Of a DNA stretch of 64,000 nucleotides, positions 17,885 through 26,029 are shown in pieces. Origin of the DNA: Methylobacterium oryzae (GTDB taxonomy: Bacteria; Pseudomonadota; Alphaproteobacteria; Rhizobiales; Beijerinckiaceae); NCBI RefSeq assembly GCF_021398735.1, contig NZ_CP090349.1, positions 626,501 to 690,500 on the forward strand, written 5' to 3'. Numbering within the stretch: the stretch's first letter is position 1; every line of letters begins with the position of its first letter. Both the position numbers and the translations under genes were made by a program. The notes under the pieces were generated by a model, which was not told where the DNA came from, did no database searches, and saw only the letters and a program-made list of their open reading frames with translations.

Positions 17885-18454
17885 ACGGCATCGGCGGAAC
17901 CAGGCGTGACCCAAAAAGGGCAGCGGAAGAGGCCGGAGCTAGTTCCGAAAATCGCAGGGAAGGCCGTTACCGCGACGTGCAAGATGTGCGGTGTAATACA
18001 CCGCAATCTTGGCAAGGGGACCGCTGCGCGCCCCCGTTGCATCCCCCACGCAGTGGCGCTCCCTCGGCATCGAGCCTCATCGCACCACAGAAACGTCCGC
18101 CGTTTCATCCGTTCAGGAGGAGCGTTCCTGCCCCTCCCGAAACCCACCCAGACCAAGCGCTTCGCCGCTGGACCACGACCAGGAGGAGACTTCGCTCTCC
18201 CCTGGACCCCATGACCAAAGGCGTGTGCCGCCCTTGGAACCCTGCACCAGGTTAATCGCACCTGGACGCGACCAGGAGCCTTCGAGCCCCTGGACCCTGA
18301 TCCTGCCGGAAGCCCAACCCTCGCGCCGGATTGGATGCGCAAATTGAAGGGCCAAAGCCCATCAAAATGCGAACCCAGAAGTTCAATCTTCGTGTTTCCA
18401 CTGCAAGCAGCGCTTTTCGGCGGTTTGTAATACGCTGGCTTCCAAATCTGACCT
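17885..18454. other. Gene-poor stretch between parDE region and subtilase
   Basis: No supported gene. An open frame at 17906-18214 has low-complexity Pro/Arg composition and no ribosome site. The stretch contains an imperfect repeat at 18168-18303, listed separately. It marks a shift from about 60% GC to the AT-richer ietAS block. Confidence 0.5.
18168..18303. repeat. Imperfect 42-49 bp tandem-like repeat
   Basis: Two copies at 18168-18216 and 18262-18303 share CTGGAC-(C)nn-GACCAGGAG, a TTCG core and CCCCTGGACCC. Each copy has internal symmetry (CCAGGAG against CTCC.CCTGG). Read by eye; purpose unknown. Confidence 0.45.
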
Positions 18455-21037
18455 TTAAGCGCGGATAGCACCAGCTCGAACCTGTGGAGTAATGCGAGTG
18501 CGGACTTCATTGTAGACGTCGATTCCAGCTCCAACCCCGACCTCAAAACTTACTACGAGCGCGTAAGGGACTGATTCCGTAAGATCTCCGGCCGACGACC
18601 TACAGGAAACTCTCAGTAATAGATCTCCGTCATCAATATAGATGGCCGCCTTGTCACCCGTTCTGCGCTCATGAAAAACACTTCCCCGGACGATAGTTTT
18701 GTCCGTCGGCTGGCAGGCATCACGATCCGAAACTATCCAATATTTTTCTTCACTCCCCGAGCTGATGTCTAAAGAGGCCTGTCGATAGCCTTGATGACGG
18801 GAGTTGATAGGCGAAAACCATGCTAGTGTTGTTGTAAGTGCTCGGAACTCGGGAGCACCGTTAAGTTGAGCCGGTAACGGAACGCGATAGAGAAGAGCTC
18901 CGTTCGCATCAATAGACCCGGTCCCAAGCAGCGTAGCTCTGTTCTCTGCGCAATCGATGACACGCATTACATCTGGAAAACCGTAGCCAAATAGTCGTGC
19001 AATATCGTCACGTCGGCTTATATGCTGTCCTGTACCACGAGGGCCGAAAAAATTTTCAAGCATCTCTCCCTTTGGACCCCAGGACGAGCCATGCACTAAT
19101 AAGGCTTTAAGAGCGAGCGCCTGATAATCTGGCGATAAGTCGTTGTGATTTGAGGCTTCTCCGAGCCCCAACAAGCTATCGTAAATCTGGTGGCCAGCTC
19201 TTGTTGCTAATGCGGTCGCTACGCTCGTGCCCCATGCGAAATCCTCATGTCGCGTTCCGCCTGCAGCATTCGGGGACGCGACTTTCAGCCCAAAAAGTCG
19301 CGCAGGTGAGCGCACAGGCTGGATTGTAACGCCTCCACCAGAAGCAACAATTCTGACTGGGGTTCGACCGCCTTCAAACAATAAATCAGGCTTAATCGCC
19401 TTGCGGAAACCTAATCCGTTCGCGGAGGCGATATTGGGAAGTTGGTTGCTTGTAAAGGGATCGATTAGATTTGCAGGCAAGTTCCCGCCGTACGAATGAC
19501 TCGAGTGCGATGCGCCTATCGTCAGCGAATTAATTGACTCCGCTGGCGAAAATAAAGTCCTCTGGCTTTTAAGGCGGTTAAGGGCGGATAGAACTGCCTT
19601 CTCTCGGTCCTCAGGATCCGCCTGCTCGAAATCGCTAGCAGTCTGAAACTCTGGTACATCTATGCGATCAAGGATATTGCCGGCGCTTATCAGAAACAGC
19701 ACACGATAGCGAAAGGATAAAAAATCGATAAGCCTCCCCAAAGGACTCATGACACGCGCGAAGGGTCGCCAGGGGTCCCCTAGTGAGAGGTTGATTAGTA
19801 CCACCGCGGGTGCGGTAGGTGCTTCATCGCCATCACCAATCTTCATTCGCCTAACAGCTCGATGAATTACGTCTACTAGCAGGCGGTCGGCTGGCGTTCG
19901 TTCCGAGTCCCAGGCATCGGGCCGCATAACGGGATGCACGAACAGAAGCCTTTGTAACGGTTCTTCGTCCCGGGCGAGATCGCCGTGGACTATCAGGGAT
20001 GCCATCTCAGTACCATGAGCGCGGCGGCTTACAGGATAAACGTCGTCTAAGTCTTCTGGATCATCAACTGTGATGCGCCCTCGCAGCCTCGTGTGATTTT
20101 GTATCGGCAACCCATCTAGCAGCGCAGCTATCGGCTGCGCCAAGGGCGGAGTTTCCACAATACCAACGTCAGGCGCATCCTCGCCTGCCGGTTCTTCTTT
20201 CCGAGATTTGGCTGCGGATTGTGGGCGGAGAAACATGACTTCGTCGTTGCGAGCAAGCGTGACCGCAGGATTATTGATAAGGTCTTCGGCTCGGGCAGCT
20301 GGAATGTCGACCAAGAGTGCATCATAACGAATTTCTGACACCGTAGCGTTGTGTACAATCGTCCCACCGATAGCCGCGAGTTCAGCCTCAAGCTTTGTCC
20401 TGGCTGCATCGCGCTTGTTGCGGTCCTCATGATACCAAAGCTCAATTTCAAATCGCACAGGTTGATTGGGATTGTCGCGAAGAGTTTCACGCCAATACTC
20501 GATAGTTTCAGGCGGAACACGGTCTTGCGGGCCCCAGGGGCGAACATCAATCAACAGCGAGAATAGCTCTCTCCACTCAGATCGGCCATCGGGCATCCGT
20601 TGGCCTGAGCGAAAGCGATTCCAGAGCCCTAGAAGTTCTCGTAACGATCGAGCGTCGGGCATTGCCAAATAAATTCGGCCCGCTAGCACCTTTTCAGGGC
20701 GGTCACGATCATGGAAATCGTCAGAAGGGTCGATTTCCTCTTCGTAATCGCCTAGATACTCCAAACCCAATGCCTGAGCTTGAGTGTAGAAATCCGATAG
20801 CTGTCCAGCTACTTCAAATACAATTGCCCGCTCTGGAGCGATAACTGTCGGATCGTTCCTCAGCGCCAAAAGCTGCTGCGGACTATCCGCGACCTCTAGC
20901 AGTCGTTGAAATCTCGGTGCTAGACGATTGCCTTGTTGTTGACGGGAGGGTTTGGCTAAATTTCCACCGCCTCGTGGACCAGGCCTTGGAACAAATTGGA
21001 CAGGATCTGGTAGCTTAAGTAGAGGACGTTCCGGCAT
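18455..21037 (-). CDS. ietS: Subtilisin-like serine protease, IetS type
   Basis: 860 residues. A roughly 280-residue N-terminal region precedes an S8 peptidase domain with Asp in ALLDGLPI (near 307), His in RRAHGTEMASL (near 339), oxyanion Asn in LISAGN (near 451) and nucleophile Ser in WGTSVATALA (near 603). All key residues are present, so it should be an active protease. There is no signal peptide, so it is cytoplasmic. It overlaps the upstream AAA ATPase gene by 23 bp. This AAA-plus-subtilase pair matches IetAS, first described as a plasmid stability/incompatibility module in Agrobacterium and later scored as an anti-phage system. Substrate unknown. GC is clearly below the neighbouring chromosome. 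Confidence 0.85.
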   Translation of the reverse strand: MPERPLLKLPDPVQFVPRPGPRGGGNLAKPSRQQQGNRLAPRFQRLLEVADSPQQLLALRNDPTVIAPERAIVFEVAGQLSDFYTQAQALGLEYLGDYEEEIDPSDDFHDRDRPEKVLAGRIYLAMPDARSLRELLGLWNRFRSGQRMPDGRSEWRELFSLLIDVRPWGPQDRVPPETIEYWRETLRDNPNQPVRFEIELWYHEDRNKRDAARTKLEAELAAIGGTIVHNATVSEIRYDALLVDIPAARAEDLINNPAVTLARNDEVMFLRPQSAAKSRKEEPAGEDAPDVGIVETPPLAQPIAALLDGLPIQNHTRLRGRITVDDPEDLDDVYPVSRRAHGTEMASLIVHGDLARDEEPLQRLLFVHPVMRPDAWDSERTPADRLLVDVIHRAVRRMKIGDGDEAPTAPAVVLINLSLGDPWRPFARVMSPLGRLIDFLSFRYRVLFLISAGNILDRIDVPEFQTASDFEQADPEDREKAVLSALNRLKSQRTLFSPAESINSLTIGASHSSHSYGGNLPANLIDPFTSNQLPNIASANGLGFRKAIKPDLLFEGGRTPVRIVASGGGVTIQPVRSPARLFGLKVASPNAAGGTRHEDFAWGTSVATALATRAGHQIYDSLLGLGEASNHNDLSPDYQALALKALLVHGSSWGPKGEMLENFFGPRGTGQHISRRDDIARLFGYGFPDVMRVIDCAENRATLLGTGSIDANGALLYRVPLPAQLNGAPEFRALTTTLAWFSPINSRHQGYRQASLDISSGSEEKYWIVSDRDACQPTDKTIVRGSVFHERRTGDKAAIYIDDGDLLLRVSCRSSAGDLTESVPYALVVSFEVGVGAGIDVYNEVRTRITPQVRAGAIRA

Positions 21038-22046
21038 CTTCTTCCCATTTATCTATCTCGGGTGCACGTACCCGCTGTGTCCATATCTTCAGTTGTTTCT
21101 TCGCAATCGCACTCGTCGAGAATTTGCCATCCGACAAAACTTGTCTGCGGGCAACATCTAGAAAGAACTGCTCAGCTTCACTGAAACTTATCCGGCCTAG
21201 AGCCCTCGAGATTTGATCTGAGCTAATACCAAGGTGAATGTTGGATTGATAGCTTAAGTGTGTGAGATAGGATGCTACTTGTTTTTGTGTCGGCTGTGGC
21301 AAGGGTATTCTAACCTGAAACCGCCGCCACACCGCTCTATCCAACAACTCCGAGTGATTGGTTGCCGCGATTACAACAACATAGCTGGGCAAATCGTCCA
21401 TCTGCATAAGTAGCGATGTGACGACGCGTTTGATTTCGCCAGTTTCATGAATGTCGCCACGTTCCTTGCCAACTGCATCGAACTCATCAAAAAAGAGCAC
21501 GCATGGTGTCGTTTTGGCATAATCGAAGACGCGCCGCATCCTGCTAGCTGTCTCTCCAAGAAAGCTACCAATAATGGCTTCATAACGAACAACGAAAAAT
21601 GGTACTGCAAGACTCTCCGCGACGGCTTCGGCGAGCGACGTTTTACCGTTGCCGGGAGGTCCAACGAAAAGCGCGCTATGACGCGGCTCAAGCGAATGGG
21701 AGCGGAGAATGCTCGCTCTTTGCTGCTCTTCGATAAGCTGTCTGATGGCCTCAGCAGAAGTGTCAGGAATTATCAAGTCGTCAAGCCTACGACGGGGGAC
21801 AATTTCCGTTATAAAGTCACGAGCGCGTCCCACCTGTTCGCTAGGTGCATGCGATATTTTTGAGGCATGCTGTGGGGAATTAGAGCCGTACACTGAGCGA
21901 TATGCCTTCTCGATACGGTCTGCTACTACGTTATGTTGCTTGGCTCGTTCTTCAGCAACTATAGCCTCGACGGTCTTTTTGAGAGTATTTACGTCTCCGC
22001 TGGCGCCAGACCTAACGAGATTTATCAGCAAGTCACTGCGCGCCAT
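21015..22046 (-). CDS. ietA: AAA+ ATPase, IetA type
   Basis: 343 residues with a single AAA module: Walker A GPPGNGKTS (near 128), Walker B VLFFDEFDAVG (near 182), sensor-1 IAATNHSELLD and arginine residues in RAVWRRF, most like the FtsH/katanin-type AAA clade. The start at 22046 is chosen because GGAGG lies five bases upstream; an ATG at 22100 has no ribosome site. The gene overlaps the preceding RHH gene by 14 bp and the following subtilase by 23 bp, so the three are coupled. Expected role: ATP-dependent partner or unfoldase/sensor for IetS in plasmid stability or phage defence. Confidence 0.85.
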   Translation of the reverse strand: MARSDLLINLVRSGASGDVNTLKKTVEAIVAEERAKQHNVVADRIEKAYRSVYGSNSPQHASKISHAPSEQVGRARDFITEIVPRRRLDDLIIPDTSAEAIRQLIEEQQRASILRSHSLEPRHSALFVGPPGNGKTSLAEAVAESLAVPFFVVRYEAIIGSFLGETASRMRRVFDYAKTTPCVLFFDEFDAVGKERGDIHETGEIKRVVTSLLMQMDDLPSYVVVIAATNHSELLDRAVWRRFQVRIPLPQPTQKQVASYLTHLSYQSNIHLGISSDQISRALGRISFSEAEQFFLDVARRQVLSDGKFSTSAIAKKQLKIWTQRVRAPEIDKWEEDAGTSST

Positions 22047-22302
22047 GATTTCCTCCGCCACCTCGGCGGCGACCTCTGCGATCTGCAAGCTCCGACTCAT
22101 CTACTTCGACGCCAATTGCTTGCAGGCCGCGAAGCACCATGCTTCGAATGCTCTCTCCTCGATCGATGCTCATGTGAGCAACTTGTCTACGCACCGCTTC
22201 CGGCACCATCACCTGGATCGGGACTTCTTTATTGTGTAACGCTGCCGCACTCTTCGTAAGCCTATTGGGGCTTGCTGGCCCGGATGCCAATTTGTTTTGC
22301 AT
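22033..22302 (-). CDS. Ribbon-helix-helix protein heading the ietAS operon
   Basis: 89 residues with a central RHH segment (VPIQVMVPEAVRRQVAHMSIDRGESIRSMVLRGLQAIGV in two pieces of strand and helix) and a basic, Gly/Arg-rich tail RRGRRRGGGG. Similar in plan to small DNA-binding proteins of plasmid partition or antitoxin systems. It overlaps ietA by 14 bp. Inference: autorepressor or DNA-recognition component of the module. The start at 22302 has only a weak ribosome site. Confidence 0.7.
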   Translation of the reverse strand: MQNKLASGPASPNRLTKSAAALHNKEVPIQVMVPEAVRRQVAHMSIDRGESIRSMVLRGLQAIGVEVDESELADRRGRRRGGGGNHGAQ

Positions 22303-22322
22303 TCTACCGATTCCAAAGCAAC

Positions 22323-22346
22323 ATCATGTGTTCCTGTTTTCATGAT
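22323..22346. promoter_or_regulatory. Candidate operator of the RHH-ietAS operon
   Basis: ATCATG (22323-22328) and CATGAT (22341-22346) form an inverted pair 18 bp apart, just upstream of the RHH start codon in an AT-rich stretch. Plausible autoregulatory site; weak on its own. Confidence 0.35.
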
Positions 22347-22414
22347 TTTAGCCTATGGCGCCTTGAGGTGCAAGCCGTTGGCTCAGGCTCTGCGGGTGAT
22401 TGGATATCTTCTAG

Positions 22415-23815
22415 TTATGTAGGAAAGTCTTGGCCGATTCGATCGGACGAGTATTTGCCGGATTGGCGGATGTCGCGAAGATGTCCATCGAGTTCTCTTC
22501 GCATCCAAAACGGCGGAGTAATTACAATAAAAAACCCGTGATCTCTGGCGTCTAGCAAGGATGTTTCGTCGTTGGTAGCTCGTCTTACATCTTCGACTTG
22601 AAGCAGGGGGCGCGCCTGTTCCACGAGGTTGTCGCCAGAGCCGTTAACCTGGTTCGAATTCACGTTGAAGCCGCGCACCATCACCGATGTTTTGCCGGAG
22701 CGATGCTCTATTTCCTTCAGCGTGTCGCTGTCCGGTAGGCCGCGATAAAGCGTATGGGCGACAGCTTTCTTCCAGATGCGCGCGGTCTCGCGTCCATAGC
22801 GGGTCGCGATCTGCGCTGCTGCATTCTGAAACACGCCGAGGAAGTTGATGCCACCCTGGCGATAGAGGGTCAGGATCTCATAGAAGTTCGAGACGTATAG
22901 CTGCCCCCATTCCTCGCCGACGACGAGCGCCCGCAAGGGGCCTTGCGCATCGGCGAAGCGCTCGATCACGGCGGCCGTCATAGCGCCGACGAAGTTGCGG
23001 CTGGTCTCGGATCGGGCCGAGCCGATGATGAAGAGAGCGGTTCTCTCCCGCTTCATATTGGCGGGATCGAACGTGTTCCGGCTCGTAAGGATGCGGGCCG
23101 CCATTCCTGGCTGGAAGCCTTGCAACCGCTCGATGATGAGCGAGGCGTAGGCATTCCATTGGTCGGGCGAGGACGTCAGTCCGGCTACCAAGCGGCACAT
23201 ACCGGCTTCGTCCTGCATCCGCCGGTCTGACGCCCAGAGCAGCAGGTCGTCGGCGATCTCGTCGCGCGGCCGTCCCCAAAAATCCCACAGGCCGCCGGGC
23301 GAGCATGACCAGCGCTCGGACGGGTAGAGGGCTGTGATCTTGTTGTAGAGCGTGAAGAAGCTGCGGACGCCCTGGCTCACCCAGCGGTTCTTCGAGTCCG
23401 GGTCCTGCGGCACGAGAAAGCTCGCAGCGTCGTAAGCCGCTTCGCCGACTATGCCGCGAAGGGCAGGGTTGGCCGCTGTCCTCAGGAGACGCGTGTTGAT
23501 GTTGTAGCTTTCCGATGGGTAGCCGTGGTGATTGCCCGCGTTGATGAACAAGACGCGGTAGCCCTGGCGCTTGAGCGTCACCCACGACACCCAGGCCAGT
23601 TCGCCATCCTTCGTGTCGGTGATGATTTTGGTGAGATGGTCGGTTCTGGGTGAGACAAGGTTTACGCCCAGAAAGCGGGTGAGCTTGCCTTTTCCGGCTT
23701 GGGCATCAATCGCGACCGGCTCGGTGCCATCATAGACGAGTGGATATCCGTCGATGAATCCAAGTTCGATGCCTCGGCGGATATTCCGGTAGGTGCGAAG
23801 GGCCGGGACGGTCAT
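22415..23815 (-). CDS. TraG/VirD4-like coupling ATPase, short form
   Basis: 466 residues. A P-loop-like AQAGKGKLTRFLGVNLV (near 45) is followed by DTKDGELAW, comparable to the DPKGE motif of VirD4/TraG, and a degenerate Walker B LRALVVGEEWGQL. The usual N-terminal membrane helices are absent. The start at 23815 overlaps the preceding small gene by four bases (ATGA). Role: couples the relaxosome to a type IV secretion channel supplied in trans, as in integrative mobilizable elements. The P-loop and Walker B deviate from consensus, so activity is uncertain. Confidence 0.75.
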   Translation of the reverse strand: MTVPALRTYRNIRRGIELGFIDGYPLVYDGTEPVAIDAQAGKGKLTRFLGVNLVSPRTDHLTKIITDTKDGELAWVSWVTLKRQGYRVLFINAGNHHGYPSESYNINTRLLRTAANPALRGIVGEAAYDAASFLVPQDPDSKNRWVSQGVRSFFTLYNKITALYPSERWSCSPGGLWDFWGRPRDEIADDLLLWASDRRMQDEAGMCRLVAGLTSSPDQWNAYASLIIERLQGFQPGMAARILTSRNTFDPANMKRERTALFIIGSARSETSRNFVGAMTAAVIERFADAQGPLRALVVGEEWGQLYVSNFYEILTLYRQGGINFLGVFQNAAAQIATRYGRETARIWKKAVAHTLYRGLPDSDTLKEIEHRSGKTSVMVRGFNVNSNQVNGSGDNLVEQARPLLQVEDVRRATNDETSLLDARDHGFFIVITPPFWMRRELDGHLRDIRQSGKYSSDRIGQDFPT

Positions 23816-24042
23816 AGCAACCCTGACCGCCTGAGCGCTTCCATGTCGTTCAGCTTCCCATTTCCAAGTTGCCCACTCGGGTTTGCATCCAGCATCTGGC
23901 GAAAGCGAGCGGCCGCAGCGGCTTCCGCCCGTGCTCTCGCGATGCGCGCTTCGGCGGCATCTTCCCAGGCAAGTCGCTGGGCTGCCTGGGATTCGAGGCT
24001 GAAAAGAAATTGATGGATGGCGATGAGTTGCTGGAAGCTCAT
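23812..24042 (-). CDS. Small Ala-rich hypothetical protein in the mobilization operon
   Basis: 76 residues, almost wholly helical and Ala/Arg-rich with likely coiled-coil character. It overlaps its neighbours on both sides by four bases (ATGA), so it is clearly part of the operon. No recognised family. It may bridge the membrane protein and the coupling ATPase. Confidence 0.65.
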   Translation of the reverse strand: MSFQQLIAIHQFLFSLESQAAQRLAWEDAAEARIARARAEAAAAARFRQMLDANPSGQLGNGKLNDMEALRRSGLL

Positions 24043-24554
24043 TTGCGCAGCTCCTCCTCATCGTCCCAGGTGGCGAAGCGGAACGGAGGAGCGGCAGGCT
24101 TCACCGGAGCAATTTGGTATTCGGTATCTGCCGCAGCCTGCGCAGAGGTGATGTCTGATCCCTTGAGGAGCTGCAGCTGGGATGTGTCGTCGTTATCGTC
24201 TCTCTCATCAAAAGCCAGGCTAAGTGAGCCCACCGTGTAGCTTCCGAAAATCAGGAAAGGCCACACATCATCACTGATCGGGATTCGAAGGATGATAGTG
24301 GCAAAAAGAATAAATGAAGGGATGAGGACCATACCAAGAATGCCGCGCCCTACAAATTCGCGCGCCTCTTCAGGCGTCAGAATATGGCCGAACAATCTGA
24401 GCGGTTTGTTCCAGGCGAAAAGACAAAGAACTGTAAGACAGAGCGATGCAAATAGAGCAAATGTAAGAATAAAAGCTGCGATGACATAGATGGCTGCTCC
24501 AATAAGTGCCAGGGTGAAAGCGAACTCATTGCTTTTGCCGTTTTGCATGGACAC
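24039..24554 (-). CDS. Membrane protein of the mobilization operon
   Basis: 171 residues with about four hydrophobic segments in the first 110 (FALIGAAIYVIAAFILTFAL, SLCLTVLCLFAW, GMVLIPSFILFATIIL, WPFLIFGSYTVGSLSLAF) and an acidic cytoplasmic tail. It overlaps the next gene by four bases. Inference: supplies the membrane anchor missing from the TraG-like ATPase. No named family recognised. Confidence 0.7.
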   Translation of the reverse strand: MSMQNGKSNEFAFTLALIGAAIYVIAAFILTFALFASLCLTVLCLFAWNKPLRLFGHILTPEEAREFVGRGILGMVLIPSFILFATIILRIPISDDVWPFLIFGSYTVGSLSLAFDERDDNDDTSQLQLLKGSDITSAQAAADTEYQIAPVKPAAPPFRFATWDDEEELRK

Positions 24555-24567
24555 TCTCCATTAGCCT

Positions 24568-25470
24568 CTAGCACCCCAGGGCCAGCCCGATAGACATCTC
24601 GCGCTTGCGGGCTGGTCCAGGATCAAGACCGCGCGAGAATTTAAAGAAGCGCCCAAGCTCACGCCGCAATTCCAGCAGCTCTTCGGCTTGGCGCTTGCGC
24701 AGGGATTTGAATTCGACCTGAAGGCGGGCCCGCTCTTCGCGCTGCCGGTCGATAAGTTGCTGGCGCTCTTGCGCCTGCCGCTCCAGGCTTGCTTTCGCTT
24801 CCGCTTCGTTCTGCGAACGGACTTTCTGATATTGGCCGGTGATCCGGTGCCATAGGCCGCGCAGGCCTTTGGGCAGTCGCGCCGCTCTCGCCTTCGTTTC
24901 GGCGTCCCAGGTGCGCGTCTGATCCTGGTCGAGCCTGGCGCGCCCATCGCGGTGGCGGTGGGTCATTTCCATCTTGGCGTGGGCAAGCGTAGCAGCAGAT
25001 TTCTGGAACTTGGTTCGCGACTCCGCGACGTGTCGCTTGATCGCCGGTGTCATGCGCTCGGCCAGCGCCTTGCGGGTGGCCTCGACGGAGGGCAGAGCAT
25101 CGCCATCACCAAGGCGCGCTTTTACATCCTTGGTTTTGAGGCCGAGGACGCGCGGGAGCGAATGCACTTCGCCGTCATGGTCGATGATGACATGGCCGCG
25201 CCGGTCGCCGCGCGCGATGAAGCAGCCATGCTCTTCGAGCGCACGGGAAAAGGCAGGACCGCTATCGGACGCCAGCCAGCAGGACTGCACGACAGCCTTG
25301 AGCCAGCGTGGGTCTTGCCCCTGGCGCTTGGCCTGTTGCCATTCGGCCAGGGTGAAGTTGCGCGGATCGCGCATGCCTTCGCGCGCGATACCGCGCGGCA
25401 TGTCGTCCATCCTCATGAGGTGGGCGGCAAGGTCCTGGCCGCCGCCACGCTGCGAGCCTTTCAAGATCAT
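24568..25470 (-). CDS. Relaxase remnant lacking the catalytic core
   Basis: 300 residues. It opens with MILKGSQRGGGQDLAAHLMR, the conserved first 20 residues of a MobA/VirD2-like relaxase family, and then jumps directly to the region that normally follows the nickase domain (GMRDPRNFTLAEWQQAKR, then CFIARGDRRGHVIIDHDGEVHSLPRVLGLKTKDVKARLG), ending in a long coiled coil. The intervening catalytic Tyr/His region is missing without a frameshift, so the gene has an in-frame internal deletion near 25410. It overlaps mobC by four bases. It may still bind partner proteins but should not nick DNA. Confidence 0.75.
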   Translation of the reverse strand: MILKGSQRGGGQDLAAHLMRMDDMPRGIAREGMRDPRNFTLAEWQQAKRQGQDPRWLKAVVQSCWLASDSGPAFSRALEEHGCFIARGDRRGHVIIDHDGEVHSLPRVLGLKTKDVKARLGDGDALPSVEATRKALAERMTPAIKRHVAESRTKFQKSAATLAHAKMEMTHRHRDGRARLDQDQTRTWDAETKARAARLPKGLRGLWHRITGQYQKVRSQNEAEAKASLERQAQERQQLIDRQREERARLQVEFKSLRKRQAEELLELRRELGRFFKFSRGLDPGPARKREMSIGLALGC

Positions 25471-25907
25471 GGCTGCGCCTCCGGCTTCAGGCCGAGCGCA
25501 ACCAGCAGCAGGCGGCGAATCTCGTGGAGATCGGCAAGCGCTTGGACGAGGGCGGCTTCAGTTTCTTCCGTCGCGGGAAGCGAGCCGGTGTTTGCCGCAT
25601 GGGCAAGCTGGTTGAGGTTGCTGAAAACCCGCGAGCGGCCGAGCAGGGCGATGAGCTGGGCCAGCACCTTCCGGTCGGCAATCGAGATGCCGCTCTTGCG
25701 GATTCTGGCCGGGACCGGCTCGCTCAGAACTTTCGCGCGGATGTAGGTGCCGAGCGGAGCGCCCGCGGCCTCACAAGCCAGGCGGGCGCGCTCGGCCCCC
25801 GAAAGTCGGAAGCTGAAGGGTGCCGGTGCCTTGGCCTTTCTGATTCGGCGGGTTTTAGCGGGAGGCGGGGTTGCCGCTTCGGCTTCGAAGGTGCTGCCTA
25901 GGGACAT
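25467..25907 (-). CDS. mobC: Mobilization relaxosome accessory protein (MobC-like)
   Basis: 146 residues. Basic N-terminus (KTRRIRKAKAPAPFSFRLSGAERARLACEAAG) with an RHH-like DNA-binding segment, followed by the MobC hallmark LLGRSRVFSNLNQLAHAANTGSL and a helical tail. MobC proteins bind oriT and help the relaxase open the strands. First gene of the mobilization operon, with oriT expected just upstream. Overlaps the relaxase gene by four bases. Confidence 0.85.
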   Translation of the reverse strand: MSLGSTFEAEAATPPPAKTRRIRKAKAPAPFSFRLSGAERARLACEAAGAPLGTYIRAKVLSEPVPARIRKSGISIADRKVLAQLIALLGRSRVFSNLNQLAHAANTGSLPATEETEAALVQALADLHEIRRLLLVALGLKPEAQP

Positions 25908-25917
25908 GGCGGCACCT

Positions 25918-25987
25918 GCAAGTCATGGGACTTGCGGTGCTCCAGGAAGGCGTTCCACTGAGCCAGCGTGTCGAACAATTCGTTCGA
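25918..25987. other. Candidate oriT region (two inverted repeats)
   Basis: GCAAGTC-ATGG-GACTTGC at 25918-25935 and TCGAAC-AATTC-GTTCGA at 25971-25987, both perfect, in the 90 bp between mobC and the right end of the element. Position ahead of mobC and paired repeats fit an origin of transfer. No nic site can be assigned by eye. Confidence 0.4.
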
Positions 25988-25999
25988 AACGTCGCCGGG

Positions 26000-26013
26000 C
26001 GGGCGCGCCATTC
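26000..26013 (+). repeat. attR core (right end of integrated element)
   Basis: CGGGCGCGCCATTC, identical to 10359-10372 at the tRNA-Arg 3' end. It closes a unit of about 15.6 kb with recombinase at one end and mobC at the other. GC and gene style return to chromosomal type beyond it. Confidence 0.65.
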
Positions 26014-26029
26014 AAATCAAGTGCTTAGC

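Noticed and set aside
17906..18214. 102-codon open frame after parDE
   Set aside because: Two Cys in CKMCG first suggested a zinc finger, but the rest is low-complexity Pro/Arg sequence with no ribosome site, and it overlaps a repeat.
18168..18303. Possible CRISPR array
   Set aside because: Only two imperfect copies, no regular spacers, no cas genes. No CRISPR seen anywhere in the window.
22047..22100. Longer ietA with start at 22100
   Set aside because: No ribosome site there, whereas GGAGG lies five bases before the ATG at 22046.
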